Assembly: GCF_006442315.1 (NCBI RefSeq)
Contig: NZ_VFVY01000010.1
Coordinates: forward strand, 162,319 to 226,318
Length of the DNA stretch: 64,000 nt
Origin: Mesorhizobium sp. B2-3-4
Lineage (GTDB): Bacteria > Pseudomonadota > Alphaproteobacteria > Rhizobiales > Rhizobiaceae
Reading direction: 5' to 3'
Below are positions 37,631-48,207 of this stretch, piece after piece (position 1 is the stretch's first letter; every line of letters begins with the position of its first letter). The translations under genes and the position numbers were made by a program. The notes below the pieces were generated by a model, which was not told the DNA's origin, ran no database searches, and was given only the letters and a program-made list of their open reading frames with translations.

Positions 37631-40441
37631 ATGACCGCTTCCCCCTACCCCTTCTCGGCCCGCCATATCGGCCCGGGCCTCGCCGATGTCAGAGCCATGC
37701 TCGCCGTCATCGGTGTTCCCTCGGTCGAGACGCTGATCAGCCAGGCCGTGCCGAGGTCGATACGCCTCGACCAGCCGCTGGCCCTGCCCGAGCCAGCCAG
37801 CGAAGCCGAGGCGCTTGCCGAATTGTCCGCGACCATGGCGAAGAACACGGTGCTCAAGAGCTTCATCGGCGCCGGTTATCACGGCGTCCACGTGCCGCCG
37901 GTGATCCAGCGCAACCTGTTCGAGAATCCGGCCTGGTACACCGCCTACACGCCCTACCAGGCCGAGATCAGCCAGGGCCGGCTCGAAATGCTGTTCAATT
38001 TCCAGACGCTGGTCGCGGAGCTGACCGGCCTGCCGGTGGCGTCGGCTTCGTTGCTCGACGAGGCGACGGCGGTCGCCGAAGCGGTCGGCATTGCGCTGCG
38101 CCACCATCGCGACAAGCGCGGCAAGGTGGCGCTCGCCGGCACACCGCACCCGCAGACGCTGGACGTGGTGCGCACCCGCGCCGAGCCGCTCGGCATCGAG
38201 ATCGACGGCGAGGAGATCGACGACAACACCGCCGCCCTGCTCGTTTCCTGGCCGGACACTTTTGGCGTCTACGGCGACCACAAGGCGGCGATAGCCAAGG
38301 CCCGCGCCACCGGCGCGATTGTCGTCTTCATCGCCGACCCGCTTGGCCTGACGCTGACCGACGCGCCGGCAAAGCTCGGCGCCGACATTGCCGTCGGCCC
38401 GATGCAGCACTTTGGCGTGCCGATGGGTTTTGGCGGCCCGCACGCCGCCTATTGCGCCGTCTCCGACAAACTGACGCGGCTGATGCCAGGTCGCCTGGTC
38501 GGCCAGTCGACCGACAGCAAGGGCCGCCCCGGCTACCGGCTCGCCTTGCAGACCCGCGAGCAGCATATCCGCCGCGACAAGGCGACGTCCAACATCTGCA
38601 CCGCGCAGGCGCTGCTCGCCAACATGGCGACCGCCTACGCCATCTGGCACGGCCCCGCCGGCCTGCAGGCGATCGCCGGGCGCATCCACGCCTTGGCCAG
38701 CCGCCTAGCCAGCGGCCTGGCGGTGGCGGGCATCTCGATGCTCGGCTCCAGCCGTTTCGACACGGTGACGGTGGAGGCGAAGGGCAAGGCCGCGCAGATC
38801 GCGGCCGCCGCCGAAAAGGGCGGCCGGCTCTTGCGCATCATCGACGCCGACCATATCGGCGTCAGCTTCGACGAAACCTCGACCGAAGCCGATCTCGAAG
38901 CGATCGCTGGCCTGTTCGGGGCCACAGCTGGCTCCGCGACGGACAGCACGATGCCCGGCAAGCCGCGCGGCAAGGAGTTTCTGACCCAGCCGGTGTTCCA
39001 CGAAAACAAGTCGGAAACCGAAATGATGCGCTTCCTGCGCCGGCTGGCCGACAAGGACCTTGCGCTCGACCGCGCCATGATCCCGCTGGGATCCTGCACC
39101 ATGAAGCTCAACGCGGCGGCGGAAATGATGCCGGTAAGCTGGCCAAGCATTGCCAACCTGCATCCCTTCGCGCCGGCCGGCCACTCGGCGGGCTACCGCG
39201 CCATGATCGGCGAACTTGAGGGCTGGCTGTCGGAAATCACCGGCTTCGATGCAGTGACCGTGCAGCCCAATGCAGGCAGCCAGGGCGAATATGCCGGCCT
39301 GCTCGCCATCCGCGCCTATCACCGCGCGCGCGGTGAGGGTCATCGCACCGTCTGCCTGATCCCGTCCTCCGCGCATGGCACCAATCCGGCGAGTGCCGCG
39401 ATGGCCGGCATGAGCGTCGTCGTCGTGCGCTGCCTGGAAGACGGCAACATCGACATGGACGACATGCGTGCCAAGGCCAACGAGCATTCCAGGAACCTTG
39501 CGGCGCTGATGTTCACCTATCCCTCCACGCATGGCGTCTACGAGGAAGGCGCGCGTCATCTGTGCGCGCTGATCCATGAGCATGGCGGCCAGGTCTATTT
39601 CGACGGCGCCAACCTCAATGCGCTGGTCGGCCTCGCCCGCCCCGGCGACATCGGCGCCGATGTCTGCCACATGAACCTGCACAAGACCTTCTGCATCCCG
39701 CATGGCGGCGGCGGCCCGGGCGTCGGCCCGATCGGCGTCAGGGCGCATCTGCAGCCCTATCTGCCCGGCCATGTCACCGAGGGCTCGGCGCATGCCGTGG
39801 CCGCCGCCCCCTTCGGCAGTGCGTCCATCCTGCCTATCACCTGGATGTACATCCGCATGATGGGTGGCTCCGGCCTGAAGCAGGCGACCGAGACGGCGAT
39901 CGTTTCGGCCAACTATGTGGCGACGCGCCTCGCACCGCACTTCCCGCTGCTCTACAAGGGCAGGAGCGACCGGGTTGCCCATGAATGCATCCTCGACACC
40001 CGGGTGCTCAAGGAGAGCGCCGGCATTGGTGTCGAGGACATCGCCAAGCGCCTGATCGACTATGGTTTCCACGCACCGACCATGTCGTTCCCGGTCGCCG
40101 GCACATTGATGGTCGAGCCGACCGAATCCGAACCCAAGCGTGAGCTCGACCGCTTCTGTGACGCCATGATCGCCATCGCCGGAGAGGCGGCGAAAGTCGC
40201 CAGGGGCGAATGGCCTTTGGCCGATAATCCACTGGTCAATGCCCCGCACACGTCGGCGGAAGCACTGGCCGGTCAATGGACACATCCGTACTCGCGCCTG
40301 GAGGCGGCCTATCCCGCCGGCGATGCCGACACCGCGACAAAATATTGGCCGCCGGTGTCGCGTATCGACAACGTCGCCGGCGACCGCAACCTGGTCTGCT
40401 CCTGCCCGCCGCTGTCCGACTATCTGGGCGCGGCGGAATAG
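37631..40441 (+). CDS. gcvP: Glycine dehydrogenase (decarboxylating), P protein
   Basis: A 936-residue single-chain P protein, PLP-dependent, decarboxylating glycine and loading the aminomethyl group onto lipoyl-H. RHIGPG at the N-terminus, the duplicated halves joined near residue 450 and the PLP lysine in HMNLHKTFCIPHGGGGPG (near 685). ATG 37631 chosen over a GTG at 37622 because AGGA is ten bases before the ATG but only one base before the GTG. Last gene of the riboswitch-controlled operon; its stop abuts the stop of the opposite-strand diguanylate cyclase. Confidence 0.97.
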   Translation: MTASPYPFSARHIGPGLADVRAMLAVIGVPSVETLISQAVPRSIRLDQPLALPEPASEAEALAELSATMAKNTVLKSFIGAGYHGVHVPPVIQRNLFENPAWYTAYTPYQAEISQGRLEMLFNFQTLVAELTGLPVASASLLDEATAVAEAVGIALRHHRDKRGKVALAGTPHPQTLDVVRTRAEPLGIEIDGEEIDDNTAALLVSWPDTFGVYGDHKAAIAKARATGAIVVFIADPLGLTLTDAPAKLGADIAVGPMQHFGVPMGFGGPHAAYCAVSDKLTRLMPGRLVGQSTDSKGRPGYRLALQTREQHIRRDKATSNICTAQALLANMATAYAIWHGPAGLQAIAGRIHALASRLASGLAVAGISMLGSSRFDTVTVEAKGKAAQIAAAAEKGGRLLRIIDADHIGVSFDETSTEADLEAIAGLFGATAGSATDSTMPGKPRGKEFLTQPVFHENKSETEMMRFLRRLADKDLALDRAMIPLGSCTMKLNAAAEMMPVSWPSIANLHPFAPAGHSAGYRAMIGELEGWLSEITGFDAVTVQPNAGSQGEYAGLLAIRAYHRARGEGHRTVCLIPSSAHGTNPASAAMAGMSVVVVRCLEDGNIDMDDMRAKANEHSRNLAALMFTYPSTHGVYEEGARHLCALIHEHGGQVYFDGANLNALVGLARPGDIGADVCHMNLHKTFCIPHGGGGPGVGPIGVRAHLQPYLPGHVTEGSAHAVAAAPFGSASILPITWMYIRMMGGSGLKQATETAIVSANYVATRLAPHFPLLYKGRSDRVAHECILDTRVLKESAGIGVEDIAKRLIDYGFHAPTMSFPVAGTLMVEPTESEPKRELDRFCDAMIAIAGEAAKVARGEWPLADNPLVNAPHTSAEALAGQWTHPYSRLEAAYPAGDADTATKYWPPVSRIDNVAGDRNLVCSCPPLSDYLGAAE

Positions 40442-41617
40442 TTACGCCGAGCGCAAGGCCGGTCTGACCGGCTCGGCCTTGCCCGTCCCTTTGCGGCCGA
40501 TGACGCAATTTCGTCCCGCGCTCTTGGCGGCGTAAAGCTTGGCGTCGGCCCTGGCCAGCACCTCATCGAGGGTGCTGCCATCCGCCTCGCCGAACCCGAT
40601 CCCGCCGCTGACCGTGCTGCGCAAGGGGCCGAGCGGCGTGGGCACGATTTCCGTGCCGAACGCGACGCCGATCTTACTGGCAAGATCATGGGCCCTCTCT
40701 TGCGTCATCCGCGACATGACGATGGCGAACTCCTCACCGCCCAGGCGAAAGGCATCGACACCGGTCCTGGTATATTTCCTGATGACGGCGGCGAACCGGC
40801 ACAGGACCTGGTCCCCGACCGGATGCCCGTAAATGTCGTTTGTCCGCTTGAAGTGATCGAGATCGAACATGACGATCGCCATGAATGGGCCGAAACTGCG
40901 CTCACCATATAGCGACGTCAGACCCCGGCGGTTCATCAGACCGGTCAACGGATCGGTCATGGTCTCGGCCTTGAGCTCGATCTGCGCCTGCAAATGATGC
41001 AGCGAAAGCGTCAACGCGCCGAGGCCGGTCATGCAGGCCACCGCCACGACCGAGTTGAGGCGTTCGGCCCAATTGTCGGGCGCGACACCGAGTGTCCACT
41101 GGCCCTTGGCGATCAGCACCACGCCGCAAAGGGCAAACGACAGCGCACAGCTGCCGCTCAGGAACGAAACCACCAGCAGGATGCGGCGATCGTGACTGCC
41201 ATTGATCCAGAACATCGCCCCGATCGCCGAGAGCAGTGCCGTAACCGTCGCGTAGGTGATCATGAAGCCGACACCGTCAAGACCCACGAAGGTCACGGTC
41301 GCGCAGACAGCCATGGCGGCAAATGTCGGCGCAACCGCACGCCTGCGGTCCGGCACGCCGAGATATTGCATGGCCGAGATGCAGATGATCAGGAAACCCA
41401 GGCTGAGCAGCGCCAGTGCGACCTGGCAAAGCAGCGGATCGGGCTCCCTGGTGTAGCGCCAGAACAGGATCACATGCGCGACGAGCACGAGAATGCCGCA
41501 CGCCACCGTCAGGACAAAGCCGGCCCGTGGCGCGGTGGCCCAGATCGCGAACATGGTGACGCTGAGACAGATGCCCGACAGCGCGGCTGCGAGCAGGAGC
41601 GAACTGAAATCCAGCAT
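40442..41617 (-). CDS. Membrane-bound diguanylate cyclase
   Basis: A 391-residue protein with six hydrophobic segments in the first about 205 residues forming an unnamed membrane sensor region, then a GGDEF domain with intact active site RLGGEEFAIV. The inhibitory RxxD site is not conserved (RTGV at the equivalent place), so feedback inhibition by c-di-GMP may be absent, unlike PleD at 14286. The signal sensed is unknown. It stands alone, convergent with gcvP with no base between the two stops. Confidence 0.9.
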   Translation of the reverse strand: MLDFSSLLLAAALSGICLSVTMFAIWATAPRAGFVLTVACGILVLVAHVILFWRYTREPDPLLCQVALALLSLGFLIICISAMQYLGVPDRRRAVAPTFAAMAVCATVTFVGLDGVGFMITYATVTALLSAIGAMFWINGSHDRRILLVVSFLSGSCALSFALCGVVLIAKGQWTLGVAPDNWAERLNSVVAVACMTGLGALTLSLHHLQAQIELKAETMTDPLTGLMNRRGLTSLYGERSFGPFMAIVMFDLDHFKRTNDIYGHPVGDQVLCRFAAVIRKYTRTGVDAFRLGGEEFAIVMSRMTQERAHDLASKIGVAFGTEIVPTPLGPLRSTVSGGIGFGEADGSTLDEVLARADAKLYAAKSAGRNCVIGRKGTGKAEPVRPALRSA

Positions 41618-41786
41618 ATTGGGCGGGGGCCTCTCGAGCGTCGGCGTTTGCGACGCATTCTAGGTCAGCGACAGCCCTCGAATATGATTTTCAGGCGACT
41701 TCCCAACCCAACCTGCGGATAGGGTTTACAAAGCGTCGATGCCACTTGTCCCGAAATCGCACCCTTGGCGGGCACGAGGCCCGGCC

Positions 41787-42260
41787 TCAGCCCTTGTTCA
41801 GCAGCGCAAGATTGGCATTGACGACAGTGGGATCGGCCATGCCGGCTTTCGCTTCCAAGAGCAGCGCCCGCGCCTTCTTCTTGTTGCCGCGCAGCAATTG
41901 CGAATAGCCCATATTGTTGACGATCTGCGGCTTGCGGCCGGCGACCTTCAGCAACTGGCCATAGGCACGATCGGCGAAGTCGAAGCGGCCAAGTTCGTCA
42001 TAGGAAGCGGCGAGCCCCATCCAGGCCTCGGCATTATCGGCCTTCAACTCGACCGCCTTGCGGAAATGCTGCTCGGCCAGGCCATAATTGGCATCGCGAA
42101 ACTGCGCCTTGCCTTCCGCCAGGTCGGACGTGCCGACATCCCTGGCGGCCGGTTGAATGGCCGTGGTCTTGGTCGTGTCGACGTTGCTGTTCGTCGTGCA
42201 CCCGGTGATCATCAGGACCGCGGCCATCGTGGCCGCCGCCGCAAAATTCGTCTGACGCAT
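41787..42260 (-). CDS. tadD: TPR lipoprotein TadD
   Basis: A 157-residue outer-membrane-associated lipoprotein with signal peptide and lipobox ITGC (Cys 21), then about three TPR units (GLAEQHFRKAVELKADNAEAWMGLAASYDELGRFDFADRAY). It helps secretin assembly in Tad/Flp pilus systems. It closes the Tad operon on this strand. The interval 42261-42412 before it has ATTAACCAC, near a CtrA half-site, but this is weak. Confidence 0.85.
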   Translation of the reverse strand: MRQTNFAAAATMAAVLMITGCTTNSNVDTTKTTAIQPAARDVGTSDLAEGKAQFRDANYGLAEQHFRKAVELKADNAEAWMGLAASYDELGRFDFADRAYGQLLKVAGRKPQIVNNMGYSQLLRGNKKKARALLLEAKAGMADPTVVNANLALLNKG

Positions 42261-42412
42261 GCCCTGCCCCGTCGCCCGATTTGCCGGGTCGTTCTATGGC
42301 AAGGACATTACAGCACAGCGATTAAGCTTCGGTGCCGAAATGCGGCTAAGATTTGGTTGCGCGAACACCGGCCATTAACCACGGGTCGCAACGCCTCGAT
42401 AGCCCCGGGTTC

Positions 42413-43246
42413 TCAAGGTTCCAGCGCCTTGAGCGTATCGGGGACCGAATAGCGATTGCCGTCATAGCGCAGCCGGTAGGTTCGGCTCACAGGCTTGCCC
42501 GGATGGGACTGGCACTCGCCATTCTTGTCGACCGACGGTTCGTCGGTATCCGTCCGCTCGGCCAGGACGATGTCGCGATAGCCGTTATGGCGCGTCGGGC
42601 TCATCGTCAGGCTGACATGGCTTGAATGAAAGGATCCCGCGCAATTGGTGTCGCCTTCGCCGCCATTGCCGGCTACGACAAGGCCGTCGAGCACCACCCG
42701 CAGCGCGTTGCCGGCGATGGCGTAGAGCCGCAGGTCGGTTTCGCCGAAGGGATTGGGTTGCGAATGGTTGGCCATTTCGATGCGCAGGCCGAAGGCGGTG
42801 ACACCGGGCGCCAGACCATAGCGACCGGTGTCGAATTCGATCTTGCGGATGGCGATGGCATCATCGGTCATCAGCCCGGGCTGGAGCAGACGCTGGCGCA
42901 CCTGCAGGGTCTTCCACTCGACGACCAGAAGCTCGATATCGCCGACATGCCCGTCGTCGCTGGACTGGGTGCTGTCCATGAGCGGCACTGCAACCAGCAA
43001 CAGGTCATCATGGGCGGGCCATATCTTGCAGGCAATGCCCGTTGGCGTCTCGCCGTCCTGGGGCGCCAGGGAGATGTCGGTGTGCGGCGCGAGCGTGAGC
43101 GAGGCACCGTCGGCGCTCGGCGCGACCTTGGGATAGGCCTGCCGCAGCAAAGCACCGATATCACCGCAATCGCCGGTCGCGGCCTGGGCGGGCGACAAGC
43201 TGGCGGCAAGACCGAGCAAAAAAAGGGCGGGCAACATTATTCGCAT
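42413..43246 (-). CDS. Unknown secreted protein inside the Tad locus
   Basis: A 277-residue exported protein with signal peptide MRIMLPALFLLGLAASLSPAQA and a beta-rich body that includes four or more Cys (C28 region TGDCG, ACKIW, TNCAG, GECQS). There is no recognised domain. It lies between tadC and tadD with same orientation, so it is probably read with the pilus genes, but no known Tad component has this profile. Start placed at the signal peptide; a Met five codons upstream is possible. Confidence 0.65.
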   Translation of the reverse strand: MRIMLPALFLLGLAASLSPAQAATGDCGDIGALLRQAYPKVAPSADGASLTLAPHTDISLAPQDGETPTGIACKIWPAHDDLLLVAVPLMDSTQSSDDGHVGDIELLVVEWKTLQVRQRLLQPGLMTDDAIAIRKIEFDTGRYGLAPGVTAFGLRIEMANHSQPNPFGETDLRLYAIAGNALRVVLDGLVVAGNGGEGDTNCAGSFHSSHVSLTMSPTRHNGYRDIVLAERTDTDEPSVDKNGECQSHPGKPVSRTYRLRYDGNRYSVPDTLKALEP

Positions 43247-43313
43247 GGACGTCTCGCTCATTTGCAGACTTCGCGGATCGCGGTTGCCCGAATCCGTTTC
43301 GACGTGGCGCGCC

Positions 43314-44279
43314 CTAGTGGCTCGTCATTTTGACGATGATCGGGATGACGGCGATCATCAACACCACCGGCAGGATGCAGACCACGACGGGCACCGACAT
43401 CTTTGCCGGCAAGGCATGCGCCTTTTCCTCGGCCAGCGACATGCGCTTGTGGCGCATTTCATCCGAAAACACCCTGAGTGCCCCCGACAGGCTGGTGCCG
43501 AGTTCCTTCGACTGCTGCAGGAGCGTGGCGAAGGAGCGTACCTCATCCAGGCTGAGGCGATCGGCGAGCGCCTTGAGCGCGTCGTCCAGGCTGCGCCCCG
43601 CCCGAAGCTCCAGCGAGACGAGCTGCAGGTTCTGCGAGAGTGACGGATAGGTCTTGGCGAGTTCCTTGGACACGCGCTCGACGCCGGCTTCCATGCTCAT
43701 GCCGGCATCCGAGCAGACGATCATCAGGTCCATGAAGTCGGGGAAGCCATTGCGATATTCGCGCATCTTTTCCCGCACCTTCTGGGTTAGCACCAGGCCC
43801 GGCAGGAAGTAGCCGGCAGCGCCCGACAGGATGACGAAGGTCCACCGGCTGGTCATGGTCGCATCGGGACTGGCCATCCATCGGTTGAGCACGAAGACGG
43901 CGAACGCCGTGCCGATCATCGCCGTGAAGCGGATGAGGAAGAACGTGCCGACGGCGCGCGGCTCCATGTAACCCGCCTGGATGAGTTTCAGGCGCAACCG
44001 GGCGACATTTTCCGGATCGCTTTTGGCGTAGAATTCCTGCGCCCTTTTCACCGCCTTCTCGCGCACGACGCCGCTGTTCTTCTTCTGCGCCGGTTCGGGC
44101 TTGGGGGCGGCCACGGCGCCGAGGTCGACCCTGAGCCGGCGCTTGACGTCGTTGCGGTCGCCCTTCGCCGCAACCATCGGCCAGGCAACCGCCGCGGCTC
44201 CCACCGCCAGCAGCAGGATGGCCACCGGCATCAGCGAGGTCGGCGCGAGCGAGGCGAGGAATTCGACGGCGTTTTGCAT
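43314..44279 (-). CDS. tadC: Tad pilus inner-membrane platform protein TadC
   Basis: A 321-residue GspF-family membrane protein. A basic cytoplasmic region is followed by FPDFMDLMIVCSDAGMSMEAGVERV, which is the typical T2SSF helix pair, and by four hydrophobic segments overall (two near the N-terminus, one after 130 and one at the C-terminus). It forms the platform with TadB for pilin extrusion, driven by the CpaF ATPase. It starts one base after the tadB stop. Confidence 0.92.
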   Translation of the reverse strand: MQNAVEFLASLAPTSLMPVAILLLAVGAAAVAWPMVAAKGDRNDVKRRLRVDLGAVAAPKPEPAQKKNSGVVREKAVKRAQEFYAKSDPENVARLRLKLIQAGYMEPRAVGTFFLIRFTAMIGTAFAVFVLNRWMASPDATMTSRWTFVILSGAAGYFLPGLVLTQKVREKMREYRNGFPDFMDLMIVCSDAGMSMEAGVERVSKELAKTYPSLSQNLQLVSLELRAGRSLDDALKALADRLSLDEVRSFATLLQQSKELGTSLSGALRVFSDEMRHKRMSLAEEKAHALPAKMSVPVVVCILPVVLMIAVIPIIVKMTSH

Positions 44280-44280
44280 G

Positions 44281-45246
44281 TCAGAACCTGAAGTTCGACA
44301 TCTTGAACATGATCAGATTGCCCAGCATCAACCAGCTGACCGAGCCGCCGATCAGATACCAGGTCTTCGGCTCGCCCCAGACGTCCTGGTAGAAGCCCGG
44401 CATCAATGCCATGATGGCGGCGAACAGCAATGCCGGAATGGCGGTGAGGATATAGGCCGACAGGCGTCCTTCGGTCGAAATGGCGCGCACCTTGCGGCGC
44501 AGCTTGCCGCGTTCGCGGATTGTCGTCGACAGGCCGTCGAGGATTTCGCGCAGATTGCCACCCGAACTGGTCTGGATCGAGACGGCGGTGACGAACAGCG
44601 GCAGATCCTCGTGGCCAACCCTGTCGAAAAGCGCGTTCAACGCCGAGACAAGGTCTGAACCATAGGTCACTTCGTCGGCGATGACGCCGAATTCGGTGCC
44701 GATCGGGTCGGGCATCTCGCGCGACACCATGGCAATCGCCACCGGGACCGGATGCCCGGCCTTGAGGCCCCGCGTGATCAGTTCCAGTGCTTCGGGGAGT
44801 TGCATGCCGAAACGCTTCAGCCGCCGCTTGCGCATGAAGCGCATCGCAACGACCGGCAGCAGGGGCACCAGCAAGACGAGCAGAAGAAACCCCATCAGCA
44901 ATGGCAGCCCGTACCAGATGGCGGCGAGCGCCATGGCCAGCGCCACGCCGCAGGTAATGGTCAGGAATTTCGAAACCGGCATGACCATGCCCGACTGCGT
45001 GCGCAAGGCACGGAACCGGTCGGGCGAAAACAGCGACGTACCCGCGTCGAGGCCGCGCTCCTTACGCAGTTGGAGCAGCACCTGTTCCTGGCTGATCTTG
45101 TTTTCCTGCAGTTTCATGCGCCGGTTGATCGCGGTGCGCTTGTCGCTGCGGCCGGCATAGAGCAGGAAGATCGCCTCGGCGACCATGATGCCGGTCAATG
45201 CTGCCCCGGCATACAAGACGTAGATCGCGCTGAATCCGTCGAACAC
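44281..45246 (-). CDS. tadB: Tad pilus inner-membrane platform protein TadB
   Basis: A 321-residue GspF-family protein, partner of TadC. An N-terminal membrane segment, a middle hydrophobic pair (near 95-130) and QLPEALELITRGLKAGHPVPVAIAMV followed by a C-terminal pair. Same length as TadC, consistent with an ancient duplication. It begins six bases after the cpaF stop. Confidence 0.92.
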   Translation of the reverse strand: MFDGFSAIYVLYAGAALTGIMVAEAIFLLYAGRSDKRTAINRRMKLQENKISQEQVLLQLRKERGLDAGTSLFSPDRFRALRTQSGMVMPVSKFLTITCGVALAMALAAIWYGLPLLMGFLLLVLLVPLLPVVAMRFMRKRRLKRFGMQLPEALELITRGLKAGHPVPVAIAMVSREMPDPIGTEFGVIADEVTYGSDLVSALNALFDRVGHEDLPLFVTAVSIQTSSGGNLREILDGLSTTIRERGKLRRKVRAISTEGRLSAYILTAIPALLFAAIMALMPGFYQDVWGEPKTWYLIGGSVSWLMLGNLIMFKMSNFRF

Positions 45247-45251
45247 CCCGG

Positions 45252-46669
<1,418 letters not shown>

Positions 46670-46673
<4 letters not shown>

Positions 46674-47884
46674 CCCGCCTTCCTCTTCAACAGGCCCCTG
46701 CCAAGACCGAACAGCGACTTCGACTTGGCCGTGGCCGTCACCGCCTCTTCCGGAAGGATGATCTTCTTCAGGTCGTTGACGACATTGGCGTTGGCGTCGA
46801 TCTCGTGCAGCGGCACACCGCGGTCGACCGCCTCGCGCACCAGCCGGTAATTGTTGGCGATGCCGCCGACAAAATGCTCGCCGAGGATTTCCTGGACGTC
46901 CGCCTGCTTGATGCCATTGTCGAACATCTTCTGCTCGAAACGGTTGACGATGACGTTGGGCTTAACTTCCTTGCCGGCGGTCTCGTAGACCGCCTGGATC
47001 AGCCGCTGCGTGTGGCGCAGGCACGGCACCGTCATCTCGGCAACGATGTAGAGCTTGTTGGAACCGAGCAGGACCGTCTCCGTCCACGGAAACCAGGTGC
47101 GCGGCATATCGATGACGACATTGTCGAAATAGGCCGAAACGAGGTCCAGCATACGCACCACGACATCGGTCTTGAACGAGCGCATCTCGGCCGGATGCGT
47201 CGGCGCCGCCAGCACGCAAAGTCCGCTGGCGTGCTTGGACAGCATCACATCGAGCAATTGCCGGTCGAGACGCTCGGGCTGGTTCTCGATTTCGGTGATG
47301 TCGAAACGCGGCTCCAGATCGAGATATTCGGCGCAGGCGCCCTGCTGGAAATTGAGGTCGACCACGCAGGTCGACGCACCGCGCGTCACTGAGTGATGCA
47401 ACTGGAACGCCGTCTGCAGCGCCAGTGTCGTGGTGCCGACGCCACCCGCGGCGGGCATGAAGGTATAGATCTGCGACTCGGTGTTTTCCTCGCGCCCGGG
47501 CCCCTGCAACGCGCGCACGACGGAGCGCACCAGATCGGCGGTGGTGATCGGCTTGACCAGGAAGTCGGCGACCTTGAGCTGAACCAGGATACGCACGGCG
47601 GCGGCGTTGAATTCCTGGGTAACGACCACGACCGGCGCCTTACCCTCGAGCCGCCGCATGACGCGCTGCAGCGACTCGATTTCCTCCAGCCTGGCCGCGT
47701 CCATGTCGACGATGATGGCGCCGAACTCGGTTTCCTGAACCTCGCCGCGCAGTTCGGTGACATTCTTTTCCACCGTCGAGAGCTGGATGATCTCGGAGGC
47801 GGCGAATGCGGTCCGCGTGTCCTGCACGAACGCCCTGTCGGTCGAAACGAGCAGGATCTTCTTGGTCTTGATGCCGTTTGCCAT
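46670..47884 (-). CDS. cpaE: Tad pilus localisation protein CpaE/TadZ
   Basis: A 404-residue protein combining a receiver-like N-terminal domain (about 10-130, no clear phospho-acceptor, IIVDMDAARL) and a ParA/MinD-like ATPase domain with deviant Walker A AAGGVGTTTLALQTA, DLNFQQG and VIDMPRTW. It places the Tad machine in the cell. ATG 47882-47884 (MANGIKTKK) is chosen; the longer reading upstream adds low-quality basic sequence over the gap after the lipoprotein gene. Confidence 0.92.
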
Positions 47885-47933
47885 TGCCGCCGCCTGTGGG
47901 GTCGATCGCTTTATGGATCGCTTCGTTTTTAAA

Positions 47934-48203
47934 TCAGTTGCTTGCGCTTGTTTGCGATGCCTTTGCACTCGCTGCCTGGTCAGGCGTGACAGGGCCGGCA
48001 TTGCTGCTCTTGGCAGGCACGAGAAGCCTCGTGTTCTGGACGCCGTACTTCCACGGGTCGACCATCTGCATGACGGTGTTGGCGGCCTGCGCGTCACCGG
48101 CGCCCGACGTCACGCCTTCGTTGCGCACATAGTCGTCGCTGGTGCAGCCGCTTGCCAAAGCGGCAAGAATGAGGGCGAGGCTCGATCTCAGGACCAGACG
48201 CAT
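47934..48203 (-). CDS. Short lipoprotein in the cpaD position
   Basis: An 89-residue lipoprotein: MRLVLRSSLALILAALASGC with lipobox Cys 20, then TSDDYVRNEGVTSGAGDAQAANTVMQMVDPWKYGVQNTRL and an Ala/Ser/Lys-rich end. In Cpa operons the gene after cpaC is normally cpaD, a lipoprotein of about 200 residues. This product is less than half that size but shares outer-membrane lipoprotein character. Start fixed by the signal peptide, four bases downstream of the cpaC stop. Confidence 0.75.
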   Translation of the reverse strand: MRLVLRSSLALILAALASGCTSDDYVRNEGVTSGAGDAQAANTVMQMVDPWKYGVQNTRLLVPAKSSNAGPVTPDQAASAKASQTSASN

Positions 48204-48207
48204 GGCT

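Noticed and set aside
42261..42412. ATTAACCAC considered as a CtrA binding site
   Set aside because: Only a single imperfect half-site without the second TTAA at the proper distance.
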